Assembly: GCA_964655475.1 (NCBI GenBank)
Contig: CAZZMO010000011.1
Coordinates: 1-47,272, forward strand
Direction: 5' to 3'
Source of the DNA: VGMA01 sp964655475
Lineage (GTDB): Bacteria > Chlamydiota > Chlamydiia > Chlamydiales > VGMA01
Length of the DNA: 47,272 bases
The notes under the pieces are model-generated. The model was not told the origin of the DNA and made no database searches. It saw only the letters and a list, made by a program, of their open reading frames with translations. Shown piece by piece: positions 7,824 through 16,969 of the stretch (its first letter is position 1; the number at the start of each line of letters is the position of its first letter). Made by a program: the position numbers and the translations under genes.

Positions 7824-8408
7824 ATGATATCACCACATTCTTTAGACACCTATGACCGTTTTTGCGATTCGCCGACTCAAAAAGCGCAGCTTTCTAGAGA
7901 TTCTATCTATTTTCTTAACAGAGTTGGAAAGCTGGTCGAAGATGATCAAAAATTTTGGGAGGGTAGGTCTAAAGGGTTTTCAATCAAACACCTTTGCTAT
8001 GAAAATCGTGCTACTTTTTTGAATGATGTGGATGCGGACTATCAAATTGCCATTAATGGTTTTTTTCAAGATATGTGGCTCACGAGTAGCGCTTGTTTAT
8101 CTGAGCCTCATAAAAAGGAAATTTGGAAAACGGCAATCCTATTCGCTGAAAGATTTGGAGAGGCGACTAAAGCGTATAAAATAGTGTGCGATACAGAATA
8201 TGATATCCCCTTATTTTGTACGATGGCGATCAGACTGATGCAAGGAATGCCTAGCACTCAGGAGGAGTCGAAAGCAATGGAGGCATTTGAATTGTTAAGT
8301 ATGGAGATCCATACTGGGAACCAAAAACATATAGAAAAAGCCTTCGCTACGCTCACTTCAGCAATTCATGTATTTGCAGCGAGAGCGATCATTTCTATTG
8401 GAGGCTAA
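7824..8408 (+). CDS. Hypothetical soluble protein, 194 aa (tandem paralog 1)
   Basis: No named family is recognised. The protein looks all-helical, with no signal peptide. It is a paralog of the next gene: both show FW(x)nGF.I...CYE/HYE near residues 45-60, a block DYQ.AI.GFF.DMWL near 75-90, and PLF.TM..RL.Q.MP near 130-145. The aromatic-rich DYQ/GFF/DMWL block is the best family signature. It is 12 nt upstream of its copy, so the pair is an operon produced by tandem duplication. Confidence 0.75.
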   Translation: MISPHSLDTYDRFCDSPTQKAQLSRDSIYFLNRVGKLVEDDQKFWEGRSKGFSIKHLCYENRATFLNDVDADYQIAINGFFQDMWLTSSACLSEPHKKEIWKTAILFAERFGEATKAYKIVCDTEYDIPLFCTMAIRLMQGMPSTQEESKAMEAFELLSMEIHTGNQKHIEKAFATLTSAIHVFAARAIISIGG

Positions 8409-8420
8409 CGTAGGAGTTTT

Positions 8421-9002
8421 ATGACTATAAATAATAGATTTTACATACCTTTTAATGAGATTCCAGGAAGCCGGGTTCGTGTAGCTCAAGATTCTCGCTT
8501 TATCTTGGCAAAAGAAGCTGAGTTAGCGGGCAAAAATCCCACATTTTGGTCCAAAAGAGAGGTGGGGTTTATCATTGCTCGTTGCCATTATGAAGAGGGA
8601 CATGTTTTTTATAATGAACAAGATCGAAACTATCAAAGAGCTATCTGTGGTTTTTTTGATGACATGTGGCTTCATTATAAATCTTCGTTAAGTCATTCTA
8701 CGCTTCAGACGACATACCATATACAACAAAAATTCACAAAGTGTCTCAAAAGTGCAGAACATCAATATATTAATGGAATGGGCATTTCATATGAGGCGCC
8801 CCTATTTTTTACGATGACAGCCCGTCTCATTCAATGTATGCCAGGTGCTTTGAATGGAAGAGATGTAGTAAATGCTATGCAAGAGCTGGGAGATATCATT
8901 ATTGATGGAAATGAGCATGACATCAAACAAGGATTTGAAGTCCTGGTTCAAGAAATCAACCGTTTTGCTGGAAGTTATCTCATCTCTCTTTTCCGCACTT
9001 AA
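8421..9002 (+). CDS. Hypothetical soluble protein, 193 aa (tandem paralog 2)
   Basis: This is a diverged duplicate of the preceding gene: same length and same ordered landmarks (PTFW, GFIIARCHYE, NYQRAICGFFDDMWL, PLFFTMTARLIQCMP). The overall divergence is high, so the duplication is old or the copies evolve fast. A Shine-Dalgarno-like TAGGAG lies 6 nt before the ATG. Function unknown. The downstream photolyase-like gene begins 61 nt after the stop. Confidence 0.75.
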   Translation: MTINNRFYIPFNEIPGSRVRVAQDSRFILAKEAELAGKNPTFWSKREVGFIIARCHYEEGHVFYNEQDRNYQRAICGFFDDMWLHYKSSLSHSTLQTTYHIQQKFTKCLKSAEHQYINGMGISYEAPLFFTMTARLIQCMPGALNGRDVVNAMQELGDIIIDGNEHDIKQGFEVLVQEINRFAGSYLISLFRT

Positions 9003-9063
9003 GTTGACCTCTTTTAATCTATTTGATAAAAGACTCTCTAAGGTAGAAAAAGGGGGGTGTCAA

Positions 9064-10509
9064 ATGGAAGAAGTTACCGTCATATTTCCTGATCAACTCT
9101 TTGCCGATCACCCTGCAGTGTCAAAAATGAGGGTGATCTATCTTCTTGAAGAGTTTCTCTTTTTTAAATCGCAGTATTTTCATAAGCAGAGGCTTGTGCT
9201 GCTCAGGGCCGCGATGAGGAACTATCAATCCTACTTGGAAAAGAAGGGGTTTCAGGTTCATTATGTGGAATCAAAAGACCTTTCCCAAAGGGGTGATTTT
9301 GTTCAACTGCTCGAAAAGAAGGGAAAGGTTCTCCACGTCGCAGAGTTTTCTGACGAGTGGCTCCAAAAAGATCTAGAAAGTTTTCGAGGTGAGATCCGCT
9401 ATTATCCAACACCTGCCTTTTTTCTCCAAAAAGAGGAGATCGATAAGACCTTTCGAAGAAGGGACCGTTTTTCGATGGCAGACTTTTATGCGGGGGAGAG
9501 AAAGAGAAGAGATCTCTTGATGGAAGGGGAAAAACCTGTTGGAGGAAAGTTTAGCTTTGATGCTGAGAATCGAAAGCGTTTGCCCAAAGGGATCCAACTT
9601 CCCTACTTCGATCTTCCGAAAAAGGATGAGGTGACAGGGGAGGCCAAGGCTTATGTAGATAAACGGTTTCCAGATGCGATTGGGTCGGTAGATCATTTTT
9701 TCTATCCTACTACATTTAACGAAGCAAAAGAGTGGCTCAAGAAGTTTGTAGAAGAGAGGCTTTTTCATTTTGGTGAATATGAAGATGCAATTGATCTAGA
9801 GGAGCCTTTTATTTTTCATAGTGTTCTATCTCCTATGATCAATATAGGGCTTTTGACGCCCAAAGAGGTTGTTGATGAAGCGCTTCGTCAATATGAAAGA
9901 GGGGGAATACCTCTCAATTCGATAGAAGGGTTTATAAGGCAAGTTCTTGGTTGGAGAGAGTTTATGAGATCTCTTTACCACATTCGAGGAAGTGTCGATC
10001 GAAGGGCCAATGACTTTCAACACAAGAGAAAGCTTCCGAAAGGATTTTGGGATGGGACGACCGGGATCGAACCGATTGATAGGGTGATCAAGCGTGTATT
10101 GAAAATAGGGTATTGCCACCACATTGAAAGGCTCATGATTTTAGGGAATTTCCTTTTGTTGACAGAAACAGATCCAGATGAGGTGTACTCTTGGTTCATG
10201 GGAAATTTTGTCGATGCATATGACTGGGTGATGGTTCCGAACGTCTATGGGATGAGTCAATATGCAAGTCATGGCGTTATGACGACAAAGCCTTACATAT
10301 CAGGATCCAACTACATTCTAAAGATGAGCCATTATCCAAAAGGGGAGTGGTGTGATCTTTGGGATGGTCTTTTCTGGAGATTCATCAAAAAACATCGTCC
10401 TCTCTTTGAACAAAATCACCGCATGAGTGTTCTCTTGAGCTCTCTTGTCAAAAATCGTGAATCGATCGAAGAGAAGATTCTCATAGCGGAAAGATACCTT
10501 TCTTCCTAA
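9064..10509 (+). CDS. Photolyase/cryptochrome-family protein, bacterial FeS-BCP-like clade, 481 aa
   Basis: This belongs to the photolyase-related family COG3046 (bacterial FeS-BCP / 6-4 photolyase type). The N-terminal antenna domain starts MEEVTVIFPDQL; the C-terminal FAD domain holds the family blocks HHIERLMILGNF, DPDEVYSWFMGNFVDAYDWVM, GMSQYASHG and KPYISGSNYILKMS. Its expected role is light-driven repair of UV photoproducts or a cryptochrome-like function. The open frame extends back to 8872 inside the previous gene, but I choose ATG 9064: it has AGGGGGG just upstream and begins at the conserved domain. Of the four Fe-S cysteines of the family, only C351 and C430 have plausible counterparts; the CxxC between them is missing. 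DNA repair by light is curious in an intracellular bacterium. Confidence 0.88.
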   Translation: MEEVTVIFPDQLFADHPAVSKMRVIYLLEEFLFFKSQYFHKQRLVLLRAAMRNYQSYLEKKGFQVHYVESKDLSQRGDFVQLLEKKGKVLHVAEFSDEWLQKDLESFRGEIRYYPTPAFFLQKEEIDKTFRRRDRFSMADFYAGERKRRDLLMEGEKPVGGKFSFDAENRKRLPKGIQLPYFDLPKKDEVTGEAKAYVDKRFPDAIGSVDHFFYPTTFNEAKEWLKKFVEERLFHFGEYEDAIDLEEPFIFHSVLSPMINIGLLTPKEVVDEALRQYERGGIPLNSIEGFIRQVLGWREFMRSLYHIRGSVDRRANDFQHKRKLPKGFWDGTTGIEPIDRVIKRVLKIGYCHHIERLMILGNFLLLTETDPDEVYSWFMGNFVDAYDWVMVPNVYGMSQYASHGVMTTKPYISGSNYILKMSHYPKGEWCDLWDGLFWRFIKKHRPLFEQNHRMSVLLSSLVKNRESIEEKILIAERYLSS

Positions 10510-10534
10510 CTAGTGATTCAGTTATAACAAGGGT

Positions 10535-11407
10535 ATGGAAGCGTGGATTGAAGAGTTCTCATTATTTTTACTCGCAGAAAAAGGGTTGATGCCCCTCACG
10601 GAAAAATCCTATCGGCAAGATCTCACTCTCTTTTTTCACTACATTGAGAAGAGGCCTATTGAATCACTCTCCCTTTCAGATCTCGTCGATTTTCTTTCTC
10701 ACTTGAGAGATAAGGGATATGCAAGTAGTAGCATTTCTCATATGCTCATGACTCTCAAGGTGTTCTTCCGGTTTTTGGTGAGAGAAGAGCTCATAGAAAA
10801 AGATGTCGCAGCGCTTTTATCTGCGCCAAAAATTTGGCAACTCATCCCAGAAGTGCTCACATCAGATGAAGTGGAGGCTCTTTTAGAAGCTCCTCAAGGG
10901 GAGGATCGGTGCGTTCTTCGAGATCGTGCGGTTCTCTACACACTCTATGCATCGGGCCTCAGGGCTTCTGAGGTGTGTCTTCTCAATTTTTTCGACGTGG
11001 AGGAAGATCGGGTCTTTGTCAAAGGTAAGGGGGCAAAAGAGAGGATAGTGCCGATTGCAAAGCTAGCTGTTGATGCGATTGAAACCTACATTCATGCTTG
11101 GGATGAACTATTTGGAAAGTGTGAGAGAACAACGCCTCTTTTTTTATCGAATCGCGGCAAGCGGATCGACCGGGGGAATCTCTGGAGAATTGTAAAAAAG
11201 TATGCTTTAGCAGCAGGAATTCAGAAAAACATTTCCCCCCACACTTTAAGACACTCCTTTGCAACTCACCTTCTTGAAAATGGGGCAGACCTCAGGATCA
11301 TTCAAGAGATGCTAGGGCATAGTGACATCTCAACTACTGATCGTTACACACACATATCAAAGCAGCACCTCAAACAAACATTTGAAAGTTTTCATCCTAG
11401 AATGTAA
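10535..11407 (+). CDS. xerD: Tyrosine recombinase XerD
   Basis: A site-specific tyrosine recombinase of 290 aa, full length for XerC/XerD. The N-terminal SAM-like core-binding domain (about 1-95) is followed by the catalytic domain with R143 (ASGLRASE), K165 (KGKGAKER), H236 and R239 (SPHTLRHSF), H262 (LGHSD) and nucleophile Y271 (RYTH). The terminal FHPRM and SFATHLLENGADLR favour XerD over XerC. With XerC it should resolve chromosome dimers at dif during division. The ATG is preceded closely by AAGGG. No dif-like site was recognised nearby and no integrative element surrounds it, so a housekeeping role is most likely. Confidence 0.9.
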   Translation: MEAWIEEFSLFLLAEKGLMPLTEKSYRQDLTLFFHYIEKRPIESLSLSDLVDFLSHLRDKGYASSSISHMLMTLKVFFRFLVREELIEKDVAALLSAPKIWQLIPEVLTSDEVEALLEAPQGEDRCVLRDRAVLYTLYASGLRASEVCLLNFFDVEEDRVFVKGKGAKERIVPIAKLAVDAIETYIHAWDELFGKCERTTPLFLSNRGKRIDRGNLWRIVKKYALAAGIQKNISPHTLRHSFATHLLENGADLRIIQEMLGHSDISTTDRYTHISKQHLKQTFESFHPRM

Positions 11408-11437
11408 GGTGTATAAAATTTTCTATGGAGGATCGGT

Positions 11438-13420
11438 GTGAGAAAAAGGATGAATTTTTTTGCTGTTTTGCTCTGCTCTCAGATGTTATACGCCGTAGCT
11501 CCAGAACCAAAACAAAATTACTGCCCTTTTGTAGTGGTGAATAACACCACACTTCCTGCAAGTCAGGTTTATTTTGTAGCGACAGCGCTTGATCCAGATG
11601 GGATTCCCTGCTTTTTAACACCTAATACAACAACGGGAGTTTGTAGCTATGTCTATCCTAATTCAGATGGATCCAATAGCTCAGCTGCGAATAGTGTGAC
11701 GTTGAGTCAGCTTCCTTTGGCGACAAACACAGGGATCAAAGGAACGGCATACCTATTTTATTTACCCATCAGCTCGAGTGGTAGAGCCTATTTCTCTATT
11801 CAAAAGCCGATGTACTTGAGCACGACATACAGCGCCTCTCGTGGGATGCTAGCAATTAACAGCCCTTCCATCATCAGCTTAAACGATCCTAATTATTATG
11901 TGCCTTATCAAGACTTTGAATTTGGTCTTGATGATAGCCAAACCGATTCTTCTACTCAGCTTTTCGTGAACCTTTCTTGGGTTGATTACTTTTGTCTGCC
12001 CATGAAACTTTATGGGAATTCCTATCTAGGAGCTGGATCTGATCCGACGATCAATAATAGTGTCTGCTACCCTTCAGGGATGCCAACAGGCTCTACACAG
12101 GTAGGAATCATGACAAGCACTATTAACTCGCTCAGCACTTATCCAACAACTTGGGGATATCTTCCTGTACCATACTACGCAAGCCCCTACACGAGTTCGA
12201 CAAGTAGCGGGACGATCCGTATTTTGTCACCCAAAAATAGTGCAGGACTTGCTTCTGGTAGGCTCTTAACAGGTGGGCCTACGATGACGTACTTTCCACT
12301 GACCTACGCGACAAATACCGCAGCAGGGCCAAGTGCCAGCACAAGCTACTATCAAGCAGTCTATAACTACTATCTTGCATCAAATGATAATACGTATGCA
12401 CCTCTTTACACTATTTTGACTCCTAGTTCAGGACTCATTATGTATGAAGTAGTATCAGATCCAAGCAATGCAGGAAGGCTTCTTTTCAACGCCTACCAGC
12501 CGAATACTACCACTGCTATCCCAGCTGATAATACCTATATCGATCTTTACTCACTTGCGATCGATGACCTACTGAGCGGAGGGATCACCTTTGCAAACGG
12601 GTTTACCAACGCAACGCCGATCGGCGCTGAGCTGGGGAAACTCCTGAGCGCGCTGTTTTCTATTGGACAACTTCCCTACACTGCATCGGTGACTTCTCCA
12701 ACAAGCCCCTTCTATAATGCTGAAGACTATCAAACAGATGGTGGTTATGTCGATCTTACCTACTTTTCCAATCCTCCAGGATTTTCAGGGGGCCCTTGGT
12801 ATAACTACTACGATCAGATCTTACATAAGCAAATGGTGGGAGCTGGAACATTGGCGAGTAATCCTACTTTAGGCGTGGCATACGCTTATGACTACGATGA
12901 TCTCCTCGGAATGAGTGGCATTATTAATGGACTTGAAATTCAAGATCAGTATGGTAATCCAGTTGCAACAGCATCAGTCACAAGCCCATATGTAGTCATG
13001 GAGCTTCAAAGTATGTCTGGAGCATTGATTCCATCATTGACAGACACTTATTACTATACAGTAACTGTCGGGGCTGCGGCAAATGGCGCTACTGTCGAGT
13101 TTATCTATAACGGAGGCTCTACCACAGCGCCGATTAGTGGATCAGCAACACCATTTACTGTCTATGGAGGAACTCCGATCTCAGGAGGGTCTAGCGATTA
13201 TTTACATGTGGAATTCGACTTTAATGGAGAGACCTATACATACAATATCAATTTATTAGGTCAGATTGTCACACCTTTATCAGGGGGGAATTTCTCTGCT
13301 GCTGATGTGCAATATCAAGGGGGATTTTCTTTTTCGGTTACTGGAGGGACTGGAACTTCTGGGAATCCGATTCAGATGACCATTAATTTTAACAGTTCAC
13401 CAACGCCGTGGCAAGGGTAG
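11438..13420 (+). CDS. Secreted GH64 (beta-1,3-glucanase)-like protein, 660 aa
   Basis: A signal peptide (basic MRKRM, hydrophobic FFAVLLCSQMLYA, cleavage near residue 19-21) begins a secreted protein. Several blocks resemble the GH64 / thaumatin-like beta-1,3-glucanase fold: SSGRAYFSIQKPMYLS (113-128), the acidic block DFEFGLDD (159-166), LSWVDYFCLPMKLYG (179-193), and AYAYDYDDLLG. E161 and D183 are candidate catalytic acids. The last 150 residues are Gly/Thr/Ser-rich beta sequence of unknown type. I choose GTG 11438, which has GGAGG 6 nt upstream; ATG 11450 is an alternative. Its stop lies 8 nt before an autotransporter start, so the two are probably co-expressed. The GH64 call rests on motif memory, not on a search. 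Confidence 0.65.
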   Translation: MRKRMNFFAVLLCSQMLYAVAPEPKQNYCPFVVVNNTTLPASQVYFVATALDPDGIPCFLTPNTTTGVCSYVYPNSDGSNSSAANSVTLSQLPLATNTGIKGTAYLFYLPISSSGRAYFSIQKPMYLSTTYSASRGMLAINSPSIISLNDPNYYVPYQDFEFGLDDSQTDSSTQLFVNLSWVDYFCLPMKLYGNSYLGAGSDPTINNSVCYPSGMPTGSTQVGIMTSTINSLSTYPTTWGYLPVPYYASPYTSSTSSGTIRILSPKNSAGLASGRLLTGGPTMTYFPLTYATNTAAGPSASTSYYQAVYNYYLASNDNTYAPLYTILTPSSGLIMYEVVSDPSNAGRLLFNAYQPNTTTAIPADNTYIDLYSLAIDDLLSGGITFANGFTNATPIGAELGKLLSALFSIGQLPYTASVTSPTSPFYNAEDYQTDGGYVDLTYFSNPPGFSGGPWYNYYDQILHKQMVGAGTLASNPTLGVAYAYDYDDLLGMSGIINGLEIQDQYGNPVATASVTSPYVVMELQSMSGALIPSLTDTYYYTVTVGAAANGATVEFIYNGGSTTAPISGSATPFTVYGGTPISGGSSDYLHVEFDFNGETYTYNINLLGQIVTPLSGGNFSAADVQYQGGFSFSVTGGTGTSGNPIQMTINFNSSPTPWQG

Positions 13421-13428
13421 GAAATTAC

Positions 13429-16400
13429 ATGAAATATATTGTCTATACACTAGCGCTCTGCACACAAATATCCACTTGTTTGTATGCAACAAGTTATACC
13501 TGGAGTGGTGGTGGGGCTGATACGAATATGAACACAGCTCTGAACTGGAATTCAAGCAGTATTCCAGCAAACAGTACATCGTCGACGATCACCTTTCCAA
13601 CGTCTGCGACCCAATATACGGTGAATAATAACATCGCCACTGGGTTTCAGTTTGGCTCACTAACATTTGGGAATCACGCTTATACTGTAACAGGAAATTC
13701 ATTCGCAGTTCCTGCAGCGTTTGGTTCAGGGATTACGTTTGGAACTTCTGGAACAGCGATTCAAACGACGATGACTCTCAGCGCTTCGAGCTCAGCTCTT
13801 AGCATTACAAATAACTCGAGTGGATATAACACCATTGGAAATAGCTCTGGTGGGGGACTTTCTGGAAATGGTGTATTGAACCTTTTAAAAGGAAAAACCA
13901 ACATCGGGGGTACGGGGACGTTTAACGGTACCATCAATATCACGGGAGCTTCAGGTGGCGTAACAACTATATTGCAAGCAGGTGCTGCAGGATCAGTTGG
14001 GAATACAGCCTATCCACCTCTATCGGTCAACTTGACAGAGCCGGGAGGAACCTCTTACGATGCTAAGTTTGATCTCAATGGATATGCTCAGACCATACAA
14101 GGGCTTACTGGCAGTACAGGGACAACTGTAGATATTGCAGGAAGCACTTTAACAATGACAACTGCTGGTAGTTACCAGACACCTTTCTTTGGAACCCTTT
14201 CTGGAGCATCAGGCAATCTTGTTCTTACTTCAGGTGCGAATCTAGCACTGATGGGGACGAGCAGTTATACTGGGACGACGACTTTACAATCTGGCGCTTC
14301 ACTATTTACAACAACCCTCGGTAGCACTTCATCTTATACTATTGGAGGAGGAGGGGGAACGCTGCAGCTGCAGCTCGGCTCTTCTGCAACAACTTCCAAG
14401 AACATCACCATGAATGATCAGACAACGATTGCGCTGAATGGTGGGAACTTGACCCACACAGGCACTTTATCTGGATCAGGAACATTTATAAAACTCGGTC
14501 CAGGGAAATTGACCCTTGCAGGTACAGCTACCAACACTGGCGCGGTTCAGATTCAGGGAGGAACTCTCAATGTGAACTCTTCTACTGTTCCTTCTGGGGC
14601 TATCGTATTTGAAGGGTATGCAGGGACTCTCCAAGCGGGAAGCAACTTGACACTTTCTCAGGCGGTCACGATGTCTGTACCTGGTACGATTGATACGAAT
14701 GGTTACACCATTTCCATGGCAGGGCCAGTGAGTGGTGGCAATAAGTTTGTAAAAAAGGGGAGTGGGACTCTGACGTTTCAAAGTGCGGGAAATAACTACA
14801 CTGGGAAAACAGTGATCTTGGGTGGAACGTTGAATGCAACTTCCTCAACGCTGCCGATGGGATCATCGGGAAGTCCACAGCTCGTCTTTCAGGGGGAGGG
14901 GACTTTCCAAGCAGGGAGTGCATTCACCAACTTTCAACCTGCTATCATCATGATGCAGCCTGGAAGTTTTGATACGAATAGCTATTCTGTCGTAGCGAAC
15001 GGATTGATTACTGGAAGTGGCACCTTTACAAAGGCAGGGACAGGGACATTGACATTTGGGAACACAGGTAACAATTATACTGGAGATGTTTTGATTAGTA
15101 ACGGAACATTGAATGGAACCTCTTCTACCATCAGTACAGATATGCCAAGTCTCATTTTTGGTGGATCTGGAAGTGGTATCTTCCAAGCAGGAAGTGATTT
15201 TACTGGGATGCCGTCAAATATCATCCTCCAGAACAATGGAACGATTGATACGCAGTCCTATAATGTCGTTATCGATGGAAATGTTGTTGGAGAGCCTACC
15301 TATACGTTGACGAAAACAGGGTCTGGTACTCTGGTTATCAATGGACAGTCCTATTTCAGTGGAACGATGACTGCAAGTCAAGGGCATCTTTATCTCAACG
15401 GGATCTCATCGAATAATATTACTGTGAGTTCAGGGGGGATTTTCCGCGGGACGCCCGTCAGCTCTGGCGCTATCACCATTGCAAATGGAGCGTCGATTAG
15501 ACCAGGAAATTCTGTCGGGCACATGACACTAGGATCTCTTACGTTAAATCCTGGCTCTACTACGATCATCGAGATCAATGGAACAGAAGGGTCGAGCATT
15601 ACTGTCACAGGCGCTGCAGCAGTTGACGGAGCTGTTCAAGTCATTCCTGATACTGATGCATATCCTAGATCGGGACAATACCTACTCCTTTCAGCAGGTA
15701 GTAGATCGGGCACATTCGCTTCGATCAGCTCATCTCCTGGATTTGCATTTAGTTTGAGCTATTTAAGTAACGACATCTATTTGAATTTTGCGCAGTCGAT
15801 CCCAACGACAGCTCTCACAGGTAAGATTCTTCAATTTGCTGATTACTTGAATAGCTACGCGCCAGGATCAGCAGAGTTTTCAGCTCTAGCTGCTTTGACA
15901 GGATCGACACTTTCCAATGCGGTCAACATGGTCTCTCCTGCAAGGAATGCCTATGGGCCTTTTGTGGCAGCAGAAACATTGATGACAATTGATCAGATGA
16001 TCTATAACCGATTGAGTACGAAAAGGTTCATTAGGTCTCTGTCTTCGAATCAAGTAGATATTGCCTCATATCTCGTAGATGCATCGAACCAGGTTGCGCC
16101 GAATGCAAAAAAAGAAGCGCCATTTGAAGTCTGGTTTGATGGCTTTTGGCAAACAGCAAAAGAGACAGGTCAAGCGCAAAATCCGAATTTCCACTTCAAT
16201 TCAGCAGGAGGGATGGTAGGACTCGATTATAACAACCTACCTAACACAGTTTTGGGTGGTGGACTAGGGTTTGCCTATAGCCATAATATTGATAACCAGA
16301 ACTTTGGAAGCGCTACGATCGAGTACTACTTTGCTTCGCTTGCAGCTACAACTCAGTTAGGAGAGTTCTATATCGAACCTGCTCTTTTGGGGGTCTATAA

Positions 16401-16953
16401 TCCAATCAAGAATAAAAGAACCATCATCATCCCTGGATATGATTACACAGCAGAAGCAACCATCAACGATTGGCAGCTCAATACCCACATTGGCTTTGGC
16501 TACGATCGCAACTATTCATGGGGTGGCATCGAACCTTTTACAGCCATCGATTGGGCTGTGAACTGGCAAGGAGCTTTTACAGAAGCAAATGCTGGTGCGT
16601 TCAATATGCACCAAGATTCTCACACCTCATCGTTTCTGCAGTCACAAGCTGGTATTCGATTCTATCAGATCGCGAAGTGCTTCTTCGGATCGATCGGATT
16701 TAAAGAGTCAGCAAGCTACATCAACCGCCTTCCTTTTGGAACAGGTGATGTGACGGCGACAATTACAGGAGCAAACCAATCGATCACCTTGACTTCACTA
16801 TCTGGTGTGCAAAACCTCGGCGCAGTCAACTTCGAGATGTTCACAAGGATGGGGAAAGATCAAAGCTTCCTCCTCAGCCTCGATTATCAAGGGGAATTCT
16901 GTCCGAGCTACATGTCGAACGAAATTTTCCTCAATTTCTCTAAGTCTTTCTAA
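13429..16953 (+). CDS. Autotransporter (type V secretion) with PATR repeats, 1174 aa
   Basis: The signal peptide MKYIVYTLALCTQISTCLYA is followed by a Gly/Ser/Thr-rich beta-helical passenger. Four autotransporter-associated repeat units start near residues 357, 444, 537 and 631 (pattern GxGTLTF...NNYTG....GGTLNxTSS). The C-terminal 280 residues (about 895-1174) form the outer-membrane beta-barrel, beginning FEVWFDGFWQ and ending with a C-terminal phenylalanine (LNFSKSF), as needed for BAM-dependent insertion. The reading frame is open back to GTG 13408, but ATG 13429 has a GTAGGA Shine-Dalgarno and starts the signal peptide. It lacks the dense GGAI and FxxN motifs of chlamydial Pmp proteins, so it is a different adhesin/surface protein type. 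It probably forms an operon with the GH64-like gene. Confidence 0.9.
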   Translation: MKYIVYTLALCTQISTCLYATSYTWSGGGADTNMNTALNWNSSSIPANSTSSTITFPTSATQYTVNNNIATGFQFGSLTFGNHAYTVTGNSFAVPAAFGSGITFGTSGTAIQTTMTLSASSSALSITNNSSGYNTIGNSSGGGLSGNGVLNLLKGKTNIGGTGTFNGTINITGASGGVTTILQAGAAGSVGNTAYPPLSVNLTEPGGTSYDAKFDLNGYAQTIQGLTGSTGTTVDIAGSTLTMTTAGSYQTPFFGTLSGASGNLVLTSGANLALMGTSSYTGTTTLQSGASLFTTTLGSTSSYTIGGGGGTLQLQLGSSATTSKNITMNDQTTIALNGGNLTHTGTLSGSGTFIKLGPGKLTLAGTATNTGAVQIQGGTLNVNSSTVPSGAIVFEGYAGTLQAGSNLTLSQAVTMSVPGTIDTNGYTISMAGPVSGGNKFVKKGSGTLTFQSAGNNYTGKTVILGGTLNATSSTLPMGSSGSPQLVFQGEGTFQAGSAFTNFQPAIIMMQPGSFDTNSYSVVANGLITGSGTFTKAGTGTLTFGNTGNNYTGDVLISNGTLNGTSSTISTDMPSLIFGGSGSGIFQAGSDFTGMPSNIILQNNGTIDTQSYNVVIDGNVVGEPTYTLTKTGSGTLVINGQSYFSGTMTASQGHLYLNGISSNNITVSSGGIFRGTPVSSGAITIANGASIRPGNSVGHMTLGSLTLNPGSTTIIEINGTEGSSITVTGAAAVDGAVQVIPDTDAYPRSGQYLLLSAGSRSGTFASISSSPGFAFSLSYLSNDIYLNFAQSIPTTALTGKILQFADYLNSYAPGSAEFSALAALTGSTLSNAVNMVSPARNAYGPFVAAETLMTIDQMIYNRLSTKRFIRSLSSNQVDIASYLVDASNQVAPNAKKEAPFEVWFDGFWQTAKETGQAQNPNFHFNSAGGMVGLDYNNLPNTVLGGGLGFAYSHNIDNQNFGSATIEYYFASLAATTQLGEFYIEPALLGVYNPIKNKRTIIIPGYDYTAEATINDWQLNTHIGFGYDRNYSWGGIEPFTAIDWAVNWQGAFTEANAGAFNMHQDSHTSSFLQSQAGIRFYQIAKCFFGSIGFKESASYINRLPFGTGDVTATITGANQSITLTSLSGVQNLGAVNFEMFTRMGKDQSFLLSLDYQGEFCPSYMSNEIFLNFSKSF
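14497..15400 (+). repeat. In-frame passenger repeats (about 87-94 codons each)
   Basis: Four units within the autotransporter begin at 14497, 14758, 15037 and 15319 with codons for G-x-G-(T/K)-L-(T/V), followed in the first three by a TLQAGS / TFQAGS / IFQAGS block and then a TIDTNGY / SFDTNSY / TIDTQSY block. Divergence between units is substantial, so this is protein-level repetition, not a recent DNA duplication. The last unit is cut short. Confidence 0.8.
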
Positions 16954-16969
16954 GAAGTATTAGCATTGA

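Noticed and set aside
8872..9063. 64-codon N-terminal extension of the photolyase-family protein
   Set aside because: It overlaps the upstream gene in another frame, adds no domain, and ATG 9064 has a strong AGGGGGG ribosome site at the conserved domain start.
10535..11407. Integrase marking a mobile element
   Set aside because: The protein matches XerD in length and ends; no attachment repeats, tRNA or phage genes lie around it.
14497..15400. CRISPR-like or satellite repeat
   Set aside because: Units are about 260-280 nt, diverged at DNA level and stay in frame; they are protein repeats of the autotransporter.
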